The translations under genes were made by a program, and so were the position numbers. A DNA stretch of 64,000 bases from Limnephilus marmoratus (taxonomy: Eukaryota > Arthropoda > Insecta > Trichoptera > Limnephilidae), in the NCBI GenBank assembly GCA_917880885.1, contig OU862908.1, positions 10,328,501 to 10,392,500 of the forward strand, read 5' to 3'. Below, piece after piece: positions 10,861 through 20,820 of the stretch (positions within the stretch are counted from its first letter, which is position 1; every line of letters starts with the position of its first letter). Under the pieces are notes generated by a model. That model saw only the letters and a program-made list of their open reading frames with translations, was not told where the DNA came from and ran no database searches.

Positions 10861-11420
10861 TAAAAAAAAATACCGATGATACCTACAATATCAAATTAAA
10901 TATGATAATATTCATTTGTAGGAACCTCACGAGTTTGAGAGTCAAATTCATCCACATACGTCAAATTACATTTAATATAGTAAATTATTTCATGCGACAA
11001 GCGTAAAATATGCGAAATCAACCTATGTTTATCTAGCCATCTCTTTCAGACGCATAACATTCAGCATGCTGTCGCTCCCTCACGGCAGAGACTCAAACTG
11101 TCTTCAGAATCCGAAAACTTTTTACTAAATGACATAGTGCCATCTCGTTTATTGTGTGGTGCGTAAAGAGACAGAAGATAATGATGATATCGGGGCATTT
11201 CATAATTTGACCTAGCCAATCATAGTGCGTGGGAAAGAAAGCTTCAATTTAAAACGTTAGATGTCACTACTTGCCGCTGCCGGCTATATCGCGGTGCATT
11301 TCAAATACATTAGATTAATACCATTTGTTTTGATTTACTTAATATTTCATAATAATATTATGTTTTACTGTCATCTTATAATTTTGGGAGGTTTTTAGAC
11401 CAATTGTACTGAAGAAAGGA
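10861..11420. other. Unassigned region between HelA fragments
   Basis: AT-rich with no coding family or paired termini. It may be internal sequence of one long HelA copy spanning 10656-11655, since both flanks belong to that family. Confidence 0.35.
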
Positions 11421-11655
11421 TCGCCACTGGTTGCTAACCATTCATCCGATTGCGATGAAACTTGGGGGATTTGATGTGCGCTTTCCCGCGTAGAAGTGGA
11501 GAGGGGCGGAAGAGAAGGCGGAGTGGGATTGTGTGAAGGGAAGAGGGCGCGGGAGAGGAAGGCGAAAGGGTAATGGGACGAATGGGAAAAGACACGCAGG
11601 GAGAAACAATTTATTTATTAAGTGGCATTTGCAACGCTTAACGGGAAATCGCTAG
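11421..11655 (+). mobile_element. HelA Helitron 3' end
   Basis: Runs from a CGCCACTGGTTGCTAACC block through a purine-rich GGGAGAGGAAGGCG segment to GGCATTTGCAACGCTTAACG, GGAAATCG and terminal CTAG, followed by T at 11656. Helitrons end in CTRR and insert before T. The same end, reversed, occurs at 16102, 60263 and 61432 next to CATGCC/GGGAAC and the matching pyrimidine-rich tract. No replication initiator/helicase gene is present, so this is non-autonomous. Confidence 0.72.
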
Positions 11656-11884
11656 TAATAAATATATTCCATGACAATACCACTCAGATTGGATACCAAA
11701 TGCAATTATTTTTCCTTACATTAAAATGGATGAGTATTTTTCCAGGGGTCAGGTGTCAGGTTATTACGTTTGTTGCTAGTTAGTGGTTTACAATTTACAA
11801 TACTAAAACACAGGCTGTTCGGGGAAATCAGTATTTTTATCTTGTAGGTAATCAGTACCGTCATTCAATTTCCGTTACCACTTT

Positions 11885-12105
11885 AGTTATTTCCGTAATT
11901 TTCCGTTACGGTAGAAGTGAAACCTTTTGAAAACTAAAGTAGATAAGAGTGAGGAGGCTGTGAAGCACCGTACACAGAGAAGACCGATTTTTCTATCTCA
12001 TTCTCCTGCAGGCTAAATCATGCGATTGTCGCTTTTTCGTTTCATCGAGTTTCAAATAACAACGGTTCTAAAGAAGATTTCACTTAAATTTTTTTTACTT
12101 TATCT
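11885..12105 (+). repeat. RepU unit, copy 2
   Basis: GGTAGAAGTGAAACCTTTTG through GTGAAGCACCGTACACAG, CTATCTCATTCTCCTGCAGG and GTTTCAAATAACAACGG to GAAGATTTCACTT. It lies directly upstream of RepA copy 3, with the same order as at 1335-2167. This supports RepU and RepA being parts of one composite element. Confidence 0.75.
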
Positions 12106-12690
12106 CCACATGGGAGGCCCTGAGGAAAATTATTTTCTTCTGAGCCTATGTCATCTTAGAGGATGCTGTGTGGAGTGTCTTTTTAAGGAAAGGAAGGATA
12201 GGAAGTTCTGGGAAGGAAAAAGGTAGGAGAGATGGAATCTGGGGATTAGAGTCAAGGGCGGATCCAGCTTTGGCGCCAGGGGGGGTCACATAGCGCCAGG
12301 GGGGGGGGGGGTCACATAGTCGTAATCAAGTCACTAGAAGTTATAATTTGATTTTTATAATAATAGATACAAGTAAAAAGTAGGTCCACCTAGGTCCTGG
12401 ACTCAGCCCAGGGGGGGTCATGATCCCATGACCCCCCCCCCTGGATCCGCCCTTGATTAGAGTGTGTCCAGGAGTGACAGACGTATGAATCCATCCCTAC
12501 AACTGCGGTGTCGATGGGTCGAGAGAGTCCGGCTGGAAAGGTAAAAGTCCTCCCTCAACCAGTCTCTCTCGATCCGGCCCATCAGCAGATGGGCAGACGC
12601 ATCCGCCGCCAAGACCTGGATAAACCTCACCCCATGAACCCGGGCACCCCTGATAAGTCACCAAACGTAGCGAACCACTTGGAGTAACCT
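12106..12690 (+). repeat. RepA copy 3, carrying a small hAT-type insert
   Basis: AGGCCCTGAGG, GGATGCTGTGTGGAGTG and GGAAGTTCTGGGAAGG on the left and CTCCCTCAACCAGTC, CATGAACCCGGGCACCCC and CACCAAACGTAGCGAACCAC on the right match RepA. The element at 12253-12455 interrupts it. The right end stops around 12690, before the CCAATAGATGG end seen in copy 1. Confidence 0.8.
12253..12455. mobile_element. 203-bp hAT-type MITE with exact 8-bp TSD
   Basis: Perfect 15-bp terminal inverted repeats CAAGGGCGGATCCAG and CTGGATCCGCCCTTG. The 8-bp duplication ATTAGAGT occurs at 12245-12252 and 12456-12463. Removing the element and one duplication restores a contiguous RepA sequence (GGGGATTAGAGTGTGTCC, compared with GGGGATCAGTGTGTCC in copy 1). 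An 8-bp duplication and this TIR are hAT hallmarks. Internal G and C runs near each end add to the foldback. There is no transposase, so it needs one in trans. Confidence 0.95.
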
Positions 12691-12847
12691 TATACAACCT
12701 TTCAAATGGAGAGCACTTATGCAGAAGGCCAAATCCCACCCAAGATAATGAACAAAGTAGAACCAAAACAATCAACATCCAGGCCACAATTGAGGTTCAA
12801 GAACAGGATCGAATTATTTAGCAGTTATCCCTTATCAAAAATGGTTC
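12691..12847. other. Short unassigned spacer
   Basis: Unique sequence between RepA copy 3 and the foldback element; nothing recognised. Confidence 0.4.
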
Positions 12848-13411
12848 CATGACAGTTCATCCTGCGACAATTCATCCGGCGACAGTTCATCCTGCGACAG
12901 TTCATCCGGCCGACAGTTCATCCTGCCGGCAGTTCATCCTGCCGACAGTTCATCCCCCCGACAATTCATCCGGCGACAATTCATCCTGACAATTCAACCT
13001 AACCTAACCTAACCTAACCCAACCTAACCTAACCTAACCTAAACTAACCCAACCTAACCTTACCTAACCTAACCTATAAGTATAACCTATAAGTATAAGT
13101 ATGTCGTATTTTGTTATTCACGCATGCTTCTTCGGAGAGTCGAAATTATTGTTAGTAGAAATATTTTTACAGCGGATTTCCACTCAAGATGCCTTCAGAT
13201 ATAAGTATATCGATTTTGGTTGTACGGCCGTAATCCTCTTTGCATACTTACTTAATAAAAATCTTCTAAATGATCAGGCAGGATGAATTGTCGCCGGTTG
13301 AATTGTCGGCGGGATGAACTGTCGGCAGGATGAACTGTCGGCAGGATGAACTGTCGGCCGGATGAACTGTCGCAGGATGAACTGTCGCCGGATGAATTGT
13401 CGCAGGACGAA
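12848..13411. mobile_element. Foldback element with 18-bp iterons and telomere-like core
   Basis: The left arm (about 12849-12985) is eight or nine tandem ~16-18-bp units of type CGACAGTTCATCCTGC, with alternating CAGTT/CAATT and CCTG/CCGG variants. The right arm (about 13277-13411) is the reverse complement with the same order of variants, so the ~137-bp arms are true inverted repeats and not independent arrays. Between them lie ~90 bp of (AACCT)n, the C-strand of (TTAGG)n, and ~200 bp of unique AT-rich DNA. No obvious target duplication was found. The class is unknown; it is Foldback-like by structure. Confidence 0.88.
12986..13076. repeat. Interstitial telomere-like (CCTAA)n
   Basis: Seventeen or so AACCT pentamers with a few variants (AACCC, AACTA, TACCT). 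(TTAGG)n is the usual insect telomere repeat; here it sits inside an inverted-repeat element, far from any sign of a chromosome end. Confidence 0.85.
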
Positions 13412-13772
13412 TTGTCGGGTCCAAACACATAACTCAGCGAGAGTCAATTTATGAGAATGATAGCAGTGATTGTTGTAGAACATATTTGTTGTCAAAGATA
13501 AGAAAAAAAGAATAGATGTAGGTAACCTTTTACAAAACCAAGTAATTATTCAAGCCTGTTTCTCTTCCGCAATCTTTCCACATTTTACAATCTCGGCCTC
13601 CGCAACAGCCGAAGTGGCATCTCTCTCTAACCCATGGAATGATTTTAATGATTTTATGATTCATGACGGAGAATTTTATGTCAAGTCTATTACTGTTACA
13701 TTTCTGTTACTAATTGGTACGATAGACAAATGAATTAAAAAATATTATAGTGCATAACAACATTTACTATTA
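13412..13772. other. Unassigned spacer
   Basis: About 360 bp without recognised features; ends in AT-rich DNA at the Helitron insertion point (A at 13772). Confidence 0.4.
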
Positions 13773-14287
13773 TTGAACAGTATTAATACGGTAATGTCTG
13801 CGTGGTTGAACTTCAGAACCCAGCTTCGAGTGCATGTCTGACGCCACGCCATAAGCGCTGCGCCACAAATAACATCTGTGTACGTGGAATTTCACACAAA
13901 GCTACTGTTACAATTCGGTTTCGAATTCAAGAATTTGTCACAAGGTGTCGGTACTTTCGTCAGCAGGTCGGATGGGGACGTCTCCCCCCCAGGTATAACT
14001 GTTACGAATTTGTGAATATGTAGTATCTCTCCGGATATGGAAAGATTGGCGGTAATACATGTGTATCAAGCGGCTATATATTACATATGACGTCATTGCT
14101 CTGTCTCGGTTACTTTGTCCCGGTGACTAGCTACACTGGATGACAGTGGATCCGAGGAACGGGCTATTTTTGGAATTATAAAATTGGATATATAAAATGG
14201 TTACCAACACTAACTGGGCGAAGCTGAAACAAAAGCCACCCGCGGGGCCTAGCAGTAAAAACTTGCGGAGCGGGTTTTTGTCAGCTA
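13773..14287 (+). mobile_element. HelB Helitron-like element, copy 1
   Basis: Starts TTGAACAGTATTAAT (TC in copy 2), preceded by A, and ends with a GCGGAGCGGGTTTTT hairpin region then CAGCTAG followed by T. Inserting between A and T without a target duplication, with a 5' TC and a 3' hairpin plus CTRR, is the Helitron signature. Internal blocks such as AGAACCCAGCTTCGAGTGCA, GCGCCACAAATAACATCTGT and GACAGTGGATCCGAGGAACG recur in the inverted copies at 18453 and 46712. It is 515 bp and non-autonomous; the small open frames inside it are not genes. Confidence 0.8.
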
Positions 14288-14802
14288 GTTATTATTATTG
14301 CAGGAATTATTCTTAGATTGCTTTGTGATTAGAGAGAAAATGAAATATTTTCAATTAAAAATATTTTGCACTTATTTTTTATCAATACAAGCAATGACGT
14401 TCAACTGAAACTAATTTTAATAATATGTAATTTTGGCAAAAACATTTTATATGACTCACATATTTTCATGGAATTTTTTTCTTTTTTGTTTATTGTTTAC
14501 TTTGCTAGAAACAACGTCAATACAGTAATGTGCCCGGTGAAACCACTATGCTCAAAATAAACAAACCGAAAATATGTTATGTGTCATATTATTGTCGAAA
14601 AATATTTTATTGTAAAAAAATGATAATGAAATCACCACGCAGACTTGTTCTTCAAGAGGGAATAACCAGACAAAACCGGAAATATATCATTTTTAAATCA
14701 AATTTTAGACGTATTGACTCTTTTCCACAAAAAAATTATAAACTGTCTTCGAAAGACTGTTCTTTTATCTAGTAAACCTGTTTTAAATTTAGAGAAAATA
14801 TA
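14288..14802. other. Unassigned AT-rich region
   Basis: Two short plus-strand frames (64 and 80 residues) with no recognisable domain. No repeats shared with the rest of the window. Confidence 0.4.
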
Positions 14803-14859
14803 GAATAGAAGGAGGTAGCGCAACACGGCATAACACCCCAAAAACAAATAACGAAAATA
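14803..14859 (+). repeat. 57-bp AAGGAGGTAGCGCAACACGG repeat, copy 1
   Basis: A short block containing GAAGGAGGTAGCGCAACACG and ATAACACCCCAAAAACAAAT, flanked by an exact 11-bp direct repeat AGAGAAAATAT (14792-14802 and 14860-14870). Two other copies lie at 28887 and 39237. It behaves like a very short retroinserted or transposed unit. Its parent family is not known to me. Confidence 0.7.
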
Positions 14860-15018
14860 GAGAAAATATGTTTATTTTTAGTACAATAAGGTTTTACCGT
14901 AGGTCGTTGGCAGATTTGTTAAATTTTCAAACAAAATTTTGTATTATACAACACCCATTTCAAATCATAATATTTTTTTTTCTTTTTTTAAAGCGGAGAC
15001 GGTTTACCATTGGTTCCC

Positions 15019-15522
15019 GTGAGTACTTAGGCCATGGGCCCATTGTACTTTCTCCCATTTTACCTCAATCCTTTAACAATAACCCAGTCCCTTTAATAAA
15101 GTTCACCAGAGTTGTTATCGGATATGTGGCTAAGTCTTCTGGTTCTACAACATGTCTCCCCAGGTATCTGAGCCTAATTCCCACCAGGGCAGGACATTGG
15201 CACCATAAGTGAATTGGAGTCTCTTCATCCTCTTCACATTTTCTACATCTACTGGTGCTTTCCACTCCCAATAGCTGCATGTGTTTCCTGAGATGGCAGT
15301 GTCCTGTTAGTAGGCCTACCAGTTCCCTCAGCGAGTTTCTGTCCATATCGAGTAGTTTCCTGGTCCGTCTGGGGTCGGGTCCGTTTATGAGTCTCATTCC
15401 GGGTGCCCTCTCCCATTCCTTCCAGTGCTGGGATTTGACCCACCTCTCGATATGTAATTTGGTGTGGCAAGCTGCTACTCCTACGGCCGGCTCAGATCCC
15501 GCAAGTGGTGCTTTCGCCCAAA
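15019..15522 (-). pseudogene. RNase H-type LINE C-terminal fragment
   Basis: Minus-strand frame readable from about 15522 to the stop near 15065 (the last 110 residues start at Met 15397). It shows a WVKSQHWKEWERAPGMR block and then the zinc-knuckle-like tail LTGHCHLRKHMQLLG followed by CRKCEEDEETPIHLWCQCP. These lie just after the RNase H domain in R1/I/Loa-group non-LTR elements. Endonuclease, RT and most of the RNase H domain are absent, so this is a 5'-truncated remnant. The 3' UTR would run leftward to about 15010. Confidence 0.82.
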
Positions 15523-16100
15523 ATCATAATATAATCATTCAGTAAAATAAATCAATAAGTTATCTGGGAAAGCCATGTTTCAGAATTTTAATTTTAGTTG
15601 AAATAAAGATCCGCGCACGTGTTTTGTGACGAAAATACTTCAATTTGTCTATTTATTTACGGTCTTACAAACTAATATATTAAAGATTTTTTGCATTCTT
15701 ATTTTGCTTAAACATTATTGAAAGATTATAAATACTTATGATCAAAAAATTATTACAAAATGTACATAATTTTAATAGTTTTATCATCACGCCTTTCAGC
15801 ATTTTTGAATGTAGGTATAAATTAAAGCAAATTTTGAATGAAATAAAATCGATATTTAAAAAATGCTGGTACGGAAAAAAATAATCTTTCTCATTGGAAC
15901 CGTCCTGTACGAAATATGAATTCTCGGCCGCTGGCTGGTTAATGGCCATTAACGATTAGTAAAAGTCATGGAAGTGATTAATAAATATATTGACAACATC
16001 TTTTTTTCAATGATATATTTTTAAAGTTTATTGACTTGATTGTCTCGTAAGTTTTGTAATAAATATAATCAGATTTTTTAAAATATCCTTTTTATAATAT
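15523..16100. other. Unassigned AT-rich region
   Basis: An 89-residue minus-strand frame at 15680-15949 is Phe/Ile/Asn-rich with no recognised motif. Nothing else is supported. Confidence 0.4.
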
Positions 16101-16101
16101 A

Positions 16102-16640
16102 CTAGTGAGTTCCCAGCATGCGCGACAATGCCACTTAAATAAAGAAATTGTTTCTTCCTGCGTGTCCTTTCCCATTCGTCTCCGGTCCCTTTCCACCTCC
16201 CTTTCCCGCGTCCCCTTCCCTTCCGTGTTTCCCCCTCACCTATCTCGCCTTCCCCATTTCCTTTCCCGCGTTCTCCCGTCCCGCAAATCCCCCCCTCCCG
16301 CGTTCTCCCTCCGGATTTCCCCCCCCCACCCCCCTCCCTCCTTCCCACCCTTTTACTACATGAAATACTCTCATTTTTCAAATAAGTCATGCGCCACCCA
16401 TTATTAAAAAAAATCTTCAAATTTCATGTCAGAGCTCACCAGTACATTATATAGAAATCTTCGCTGACGTGTGCAAAATAACTCACCAAAGATTCATCGT
16501 AATCGGATTAATAGTATAGGAAATAATTTCATAACGAACTTACTATTTTATAAATAGAAACCATCGCGGACTTGCAATCTGCTGAACAGTTTAGGAACGC
16601 ATAAGGGACCAACAAAGAAACAATCATTATTCCCAATACG
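16102..16640 (-). mobile_element. HelA Helitron-like element, minus strand
   Basis: On the minus strand it ends GGCATTGTCGCGCATGCTGG, GAACTCA, CTAG (16102-16105) followed by T. Upstream on that strand is a long purine-rich tract (plus strand 16145-16350, C/T-rich: CCCATTCGTCTCCGGTCCC and similar). Then come TTTCATGTCAGAGCTCACCA and a GGACTTGCAATCTGC block shared with 42960-43140. The C/T tract creates long spurious frames on both strands. Confidence 0.7.
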
Positions 16641-16649
16641 TTTCATAGC

Positions 16650-16669
16650 CCCCCCCCCCCCCCCCCCTT
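16650..16669. repeat. Poly-C run
   Basis: Eighteen or so consecutive C residues; length is likely unstable and may be a sequencing or assembly weak point. Confidence 0.8.
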
Positions 16670-16704
16670 CCCGAAATTATAATTTGCTAATTTTTGGTGC
16701 ATTC

Positions 16705-16910
16705 TTTGGGGGCTAGAATTCCAACAATCCATGCGCTTAATAGCTGCAAGACGAGTGGTTATCTAGCCCCCTACATAGTTAAGTAAATTGAAATACGTAC
16801 ATATAAAAAGATATTTTATTAATTTATCGGGGGGCTAGAATTCCAATAATCCATGCGCTTGATAGCTGCAAGACGAGTTGTTATCTAGCCTCCTAAGTTA
16901 AGTAAATTCT
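16705..16910 (+). repeat. Tandem duplication, 122-bp period
   Basis: GGCTAGAATTCCAACAATCC, ATGCGCTTAATAGCTGCAAG and ACGAGTGGTTATCTAGCC at 16711 recur at 16833 with few changes. The 122-bp unit ends in AGTTAAGTAAATT both times. Confidence 0.85.
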
Positions 16911-17684
16911 AATGTAAAATCCATGCTAATTTGTACAGCGCTCTTGAGGCGATTTTTCGCAAAAACAGCGCTATATAAGTTGTCCAAATTTATTTATTAT
17001 TATTATTATTCTTTACCAATTTCAAACCAAGTTGGCATGAATATCAAAGAATTTATTTTCAGTGTCGATTTTTTGTACTTCTACGCTGGTATGTAGAGTA
17101 TACATATAAAGAAGTATTTTTATTCTTGATGCATTTAAAAAAAAATATGTTTTACACTTTTATTATTCTGCGGTACATCCTCTCCGCACACCCCTTCGGG
17201 GATACTTAGTTATATATTGTAGTTGTAACGTATTTTCCCTAAACCGGCTGCTTGTTGTATATAATTATGCCGGGGCCAACTGCCGGCAGATCAACTGACA
17301 TGGAATCCAATCCTAAACATCCCTTAGTGCAAAAAGTGTAAACATATATGTACAAAATTTATAAAAATAATACTAATAACGTGTCAAAATTTTTAATTAT
17401 TTACCGTGTGTTACGTGTAAATTGTATGGGGGTGTATAGATAGATATGTTTTACTAGCATCAGTATTTTTTTTTGCCAAAGACTTTTCGGATTTCCGAGC
17501 GCCAATAAATCTACAGTAGCAGATTTACGTCCGTGGCAAGTAGAGCATAATCTCCAACTCAGGCGGGGCATGAAAATGAGGGCTCCTGCTTATTTGGGTA
17601 TTTGAATAAAACATAAGTTTCACTTTGGGAATTTAAATATAACATGTATTGCACTGAAAGCATATGACAACAAAATAAAACAGA
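16911..17684. other. Unassigned region
   Basis: Contains a GCGCTCTTGAGGCGATTTTT and GCGCTATATAAG pair before an (ATT)n stretch (about 16940-17010), resembling the end of a retroposon. The rest to 17684 is unassigned. A GCCGGGGCCAACTGCCGGC patch at about 17270 is a local palindrome. Confidence 0.35.
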
Positions 17685-18187
17685 GTGACTCACCCCAAGG
17701 ACCGAAACTGGTCAAAATTTCTTCCGCAAGTTCAATCAGCTATGAATAACACAGTAAACTGCGCTACAGGTTATACACCTTATTTTATGATGCATGGTCG
17801 GGAGCAGATACTAGACGGTGATCTGCACCGTAATCCAATAGCGGATGAGGAAACCAATTCGCAAACTAATGCTCAACCAAAAGCTTATGCACAAAAATTA
17901 GAAGAGTTGTCGGCGGTTTATGAGCAAGTCTCGAATGCTCTTCTTAAAGCTTTTCAAAAAGGAGCTGGCAGCCCACCTATCAGGTGGGTGATTTGGTGTG
18001 GCGGAGGAATTTTGCGCAATCTAACGCATTGAATTATTTCGCACAAAAATTGGCACCCCGGTTTGTTCAGAATGTGGTAGTAAAGAAAAAATCCAACCTA
18101 ATTTATACACTTGCAGACTTAAACGGAAAAGTTGCGGGTGATTTTCATGTGAAAGATATAGTAAAATCAAATAATATACCGGTATAG
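17685..18187 (+). pseudogene. LTR-retrotransposon integrase C-terminal remnant
   Basis: Fragment of a pol polyprotein. The first frame (17685-18032) holds the end of the integrase catalytic core and the following linker: WSKFLPQVQSAMNNT, then TGYTPYFMMHGRE, as in Ty3/gypsy-like integrases. It shifts frame at about 17960-17975. The second frame (to 18187) resumes with YQVGDLVWRRN and a KLAPRFVQN...YTLADLNGKVAGDFHVKD block, the usual C-terminal integrase fold that precedes the pol stop. Protease, RT and RNase H are missing. No LTR pair was found. It cannot be functional. Confidence 0.82.
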
Positions 18188-18452
18188 TCTTATCGTGGCA
18201 ATACTTTGGAGGGTCTGGCCATCCCTACCGAGTACTGCAAATTATCATATCTGTTAGTTAATATTTGATGCTTGGGAGTTTTAACCCTGCCTGATCAACC
18301 GAGTTGAAACGACCCGACATAACACGTGTTTAAATTTAAAATATTGTGCATGTAATTTATTTGTTTAAAATAAAAGTTCGAGTATAACTAAATAAATAAA
18401 TATCCGTGTATTTTACACCTGTATTTACCTGCATTTAACATAATAATTGGAA

Positions 18453-18951
18453 CTAGCTGTTAAGAACCCGCTCCGCAGGCCCTGCGGGCGGCTTTTGGTT
18501 CGGCTTCGCCCAGTTAGTGTTGGTGACCATTTTATAAATCCAATAAGAACTAGTTACAAAAATAGCCCGTCCCTCGGATCCACTGTCATCCAGTGTAGCT
18601 AATCACTGGGTCAAAGTAACCGAGACAGAGCAATGATGTCATATGTAATATATAGCCGCTTGTTACAACATGTATTACCGTCAATCTTTCCATACCCGGA
18701 GAGATACTACATATTCACAAATTCGTAGCAGTTATACCTCGGAGAGGGACGTCCCAATCCGACCTGCTGACGAAAGCAGCGACACCTTGTGACGAATCCT
18801 TGAATTCGAAACCGAATTATAACACTAGCTTTGTGGGAAATTCCACGAACACAGATGTTATTTGTGGCGCGGCGCGTAAGGTGTGGCGTCAGATATGCAC
18901 TCGAAGCTGGGTTCTGAAATTCAACCACTTATACTTACTAATACTGTTCGA
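18453..18951 (-). mobile_element. HelB Helitron-like element, copy 2
   Basis: On the minus strand it starts TCGAACAGTATTAG after an A (complement of T at 18952) and ends GGAGCGGGTTCTTAACAG then CTAG (18453-18456) before T. The hairpin region CCCGCTCCGCAGG/CCCTGCGGGCGG lies just inside the 3' end. The length is 499 bp, it is ~collinear with copy 1 throughout, and it is inverted relative to it. Confidence 0.85.
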
Positions 18952-19296
18952 TTTGTCATACGTTTGTATTTTTTTATAGAATCAATCATTATTTTGGGTT
19001 TTCCATAGTATGGACATTTTAAAAGGAACGGTAATTATGAAGATTAATTATTTTAAGTAAGTAGGTCTGTTAAATTTATACACATTTTTAGAAAGTTTAA
19101 CAAATTGCAGCAATTTAAAGAAAGATTAAAGTTATTCATTTATCGATTTGCCAGCAAGTTGTTTCAGGTCAGGTGATCGATGTTTTTACTTTCTGGTATT
19201 AATGTAAGCAAGTTCACATCTTATATGAGTACCTACGTCTGAACAGACCCACAATTCCACGATATAGAGTGTGCGTAGATTGGAATCGGGAGAGGC
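18952..19296. other. Unassigned spacer
   Basis: About 345 bp with no recognised element. Confidence 0.4.
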
Positions 19297-19395
19297 TGAT
19301 GGTGAGAAACCTATTGACCTCTCCATTCTCAAAGATGACACAGATCCTGGGGGAAATTATTTTCCTCAGCGCCTCCTGTGTGGAGGTAATGTAAA
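19297..19395 (-). repeat. RepA fragment, minus strand
   Basis: CAAAGATGACACAGATCCTG and AAATTATTTTCCTCAGCGCC, then CTCCTGTGTGGAGGTAATGT, match the reverse complement of the RepA start. Only ~100 bp remain. Confidence 0.65.
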
Positions 19396-19454
19396 AAAAT
19401 ATATTAAAAAAAATATATTTAAAAAAAATATATTATTAAACTTATATTATTAAA

Positions 19455-20120
19455 AAAAATATATTCTATTTTATTTTATTTTATTTTATTTATTATGGAA
19501 ATCAACAGATATTTTACAATTATAATAATAACATTAATAATATACATAATATCCAATGACAGATTTTCACATAATTAAAATTATAAATAAAAAGTAATAC
19601 AAAAAAGTAAGGGTCCTGTACCCGTAAGAACTTAACAAAAATATAAAAATTATGAAAATTATTCAAAAAAAGATATAAAAAACACAATATAAACTATAAT
19701 AATCTGCTTACTAAATTTCAAACATGAAGTATTCAGAGTCAGAATTCTATTCTCACTCCACAACAACAATAATAATAATATGTACATTGTACAAATTGTA
19801 CATACCTACAACTCAGAGTGAATACAATAGTAAGTCGAATGACAAGTATGTAACTGGAAAGGATTCAAAGCAATAACATGGTAACTTGCAATACGGTCAA
19901 AAAATTATTTAATGTTGGCTATGACATACTTTTTTAGGGTACTTAAATTACATGTGAATATGTCTATATTATTAAAATTCTTATCAAATACATTGCATGC
20001 TCTGGATATAAATGCATTTTGTCTGAGATTAGTAGAACATTTTTGAAGATGAAAAAGTGATTTTTCTCTGGTTCTAACACCTGGGACTCTAAAATTAATC
20101 TCAGCCAAAAGCACGGTCAA
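19455..20120 (-). mobile_element. 5'-truncated LINE 3' end
   Basis: The plus strand shows an ATTTTATTTTATTTTATTTA tail at about 19465-19490, then AT-rich 3' UTR, then the minus-strand coding end at 19905-20120. Its RVPGVRTREKSLFHLQKC and IDIFTCNLSTLKKYV blocks align with the LINE C-termini at 3208 and 35249. It is a typical 5'-truncated insertion. Confidence 0.78.
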
Positions 20121-20140
20121 TCGATAAAAGTTTTATCGAT
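20120..20140. repeat. Perfect 10-bp-arm palindrome
   Basis: ATCGATAAAA, one G, TTTTATCGAT. It is placed exactly at the 5' limit of the LINE fragment, so it may mark the junction or simply be AT-rich chance. Confidence 0.6.
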
Positions 20141-20820
20141 TATGTCAGTAACTTGTCATCATCCCGGGGACGAATGAAGATCGCCAACGAATAAAAAACA
20201 GTTGAAAAAGAGTTCTTAATTTATTCGACGTGAACTGTTGTTTGTATATCGGCGATCTGTCCTCGAAAACTATATCAAATTATCGACATTATCGATGTAT
20301 TCATTATTGATCGACCATGCTGAATACTAGATACGCCGAAATGATTATATACGTTGGTAGCAGTGGCGGTCCGTGACATTTCAGTTAGCTGAGTGGTAAG
20401 ATTGAAAAATATCCCATTATTGACGTTAAACTGAAAAAATATTTTTATTTTCTCAAAATTTGTGTTTTTTGTGTGAAGATTTTCAGGATTCTTTTTCAGT
20501 TTGAGGAAGCACAGCATCCCCAAACTGAAAAATCTTCATAAAATGTCCAAATTTTGGATAAATAATACAATACATTTTCAGCTTTAACAACATCAACAAT
20601 ATCATGTTTTTTTTTCAATCTTACCAATCATTATTATTAGGAAAGTACCTGCCATGAAATAATCTGTGTTTTTATTATTACTTAAATAGTCCCCGCAATT
20701 ACCTAAGGCCTTACTCATAAACGCGTTTTAAAATGTACACCACTGATACATGATCATTTGTAGAGTAAATGGTTGTTTATCAGTTGGGAAAAATTTTAAA
20801 CATATTTTATTATATTATTA
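20141..20820. other. Unassigned region
   Basis: Includes CAGTGGCGGTCCGTGACAT at about 20358, which resembles one hAT-type terminus, but no matching inverted end or target duplication was found nearby. The 20275-20523 frame has no domain. Confidence 0.35.

Noticed and set aside
12986..13076. True telomere or chromosome-end junction
   Set aside because: The array is short, imperfect and enclosed by inverted arms with ordinary repeat-rich DNA on both sides.
16028..16420. A 130-residue Gly/Arg-rich minus frame and Pro/Ser-rich plus frames
   Set aside because: They arise from the C/T-rich tract of a Helitron-like repeat, which recurs non-coding at 60300 and 61500.
20358..20380. CAGTGGCGGTCCGTGACAT as a hAT terminus
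   Set aside because: No inverted partner and no 8-bp duplication were found within several kb.
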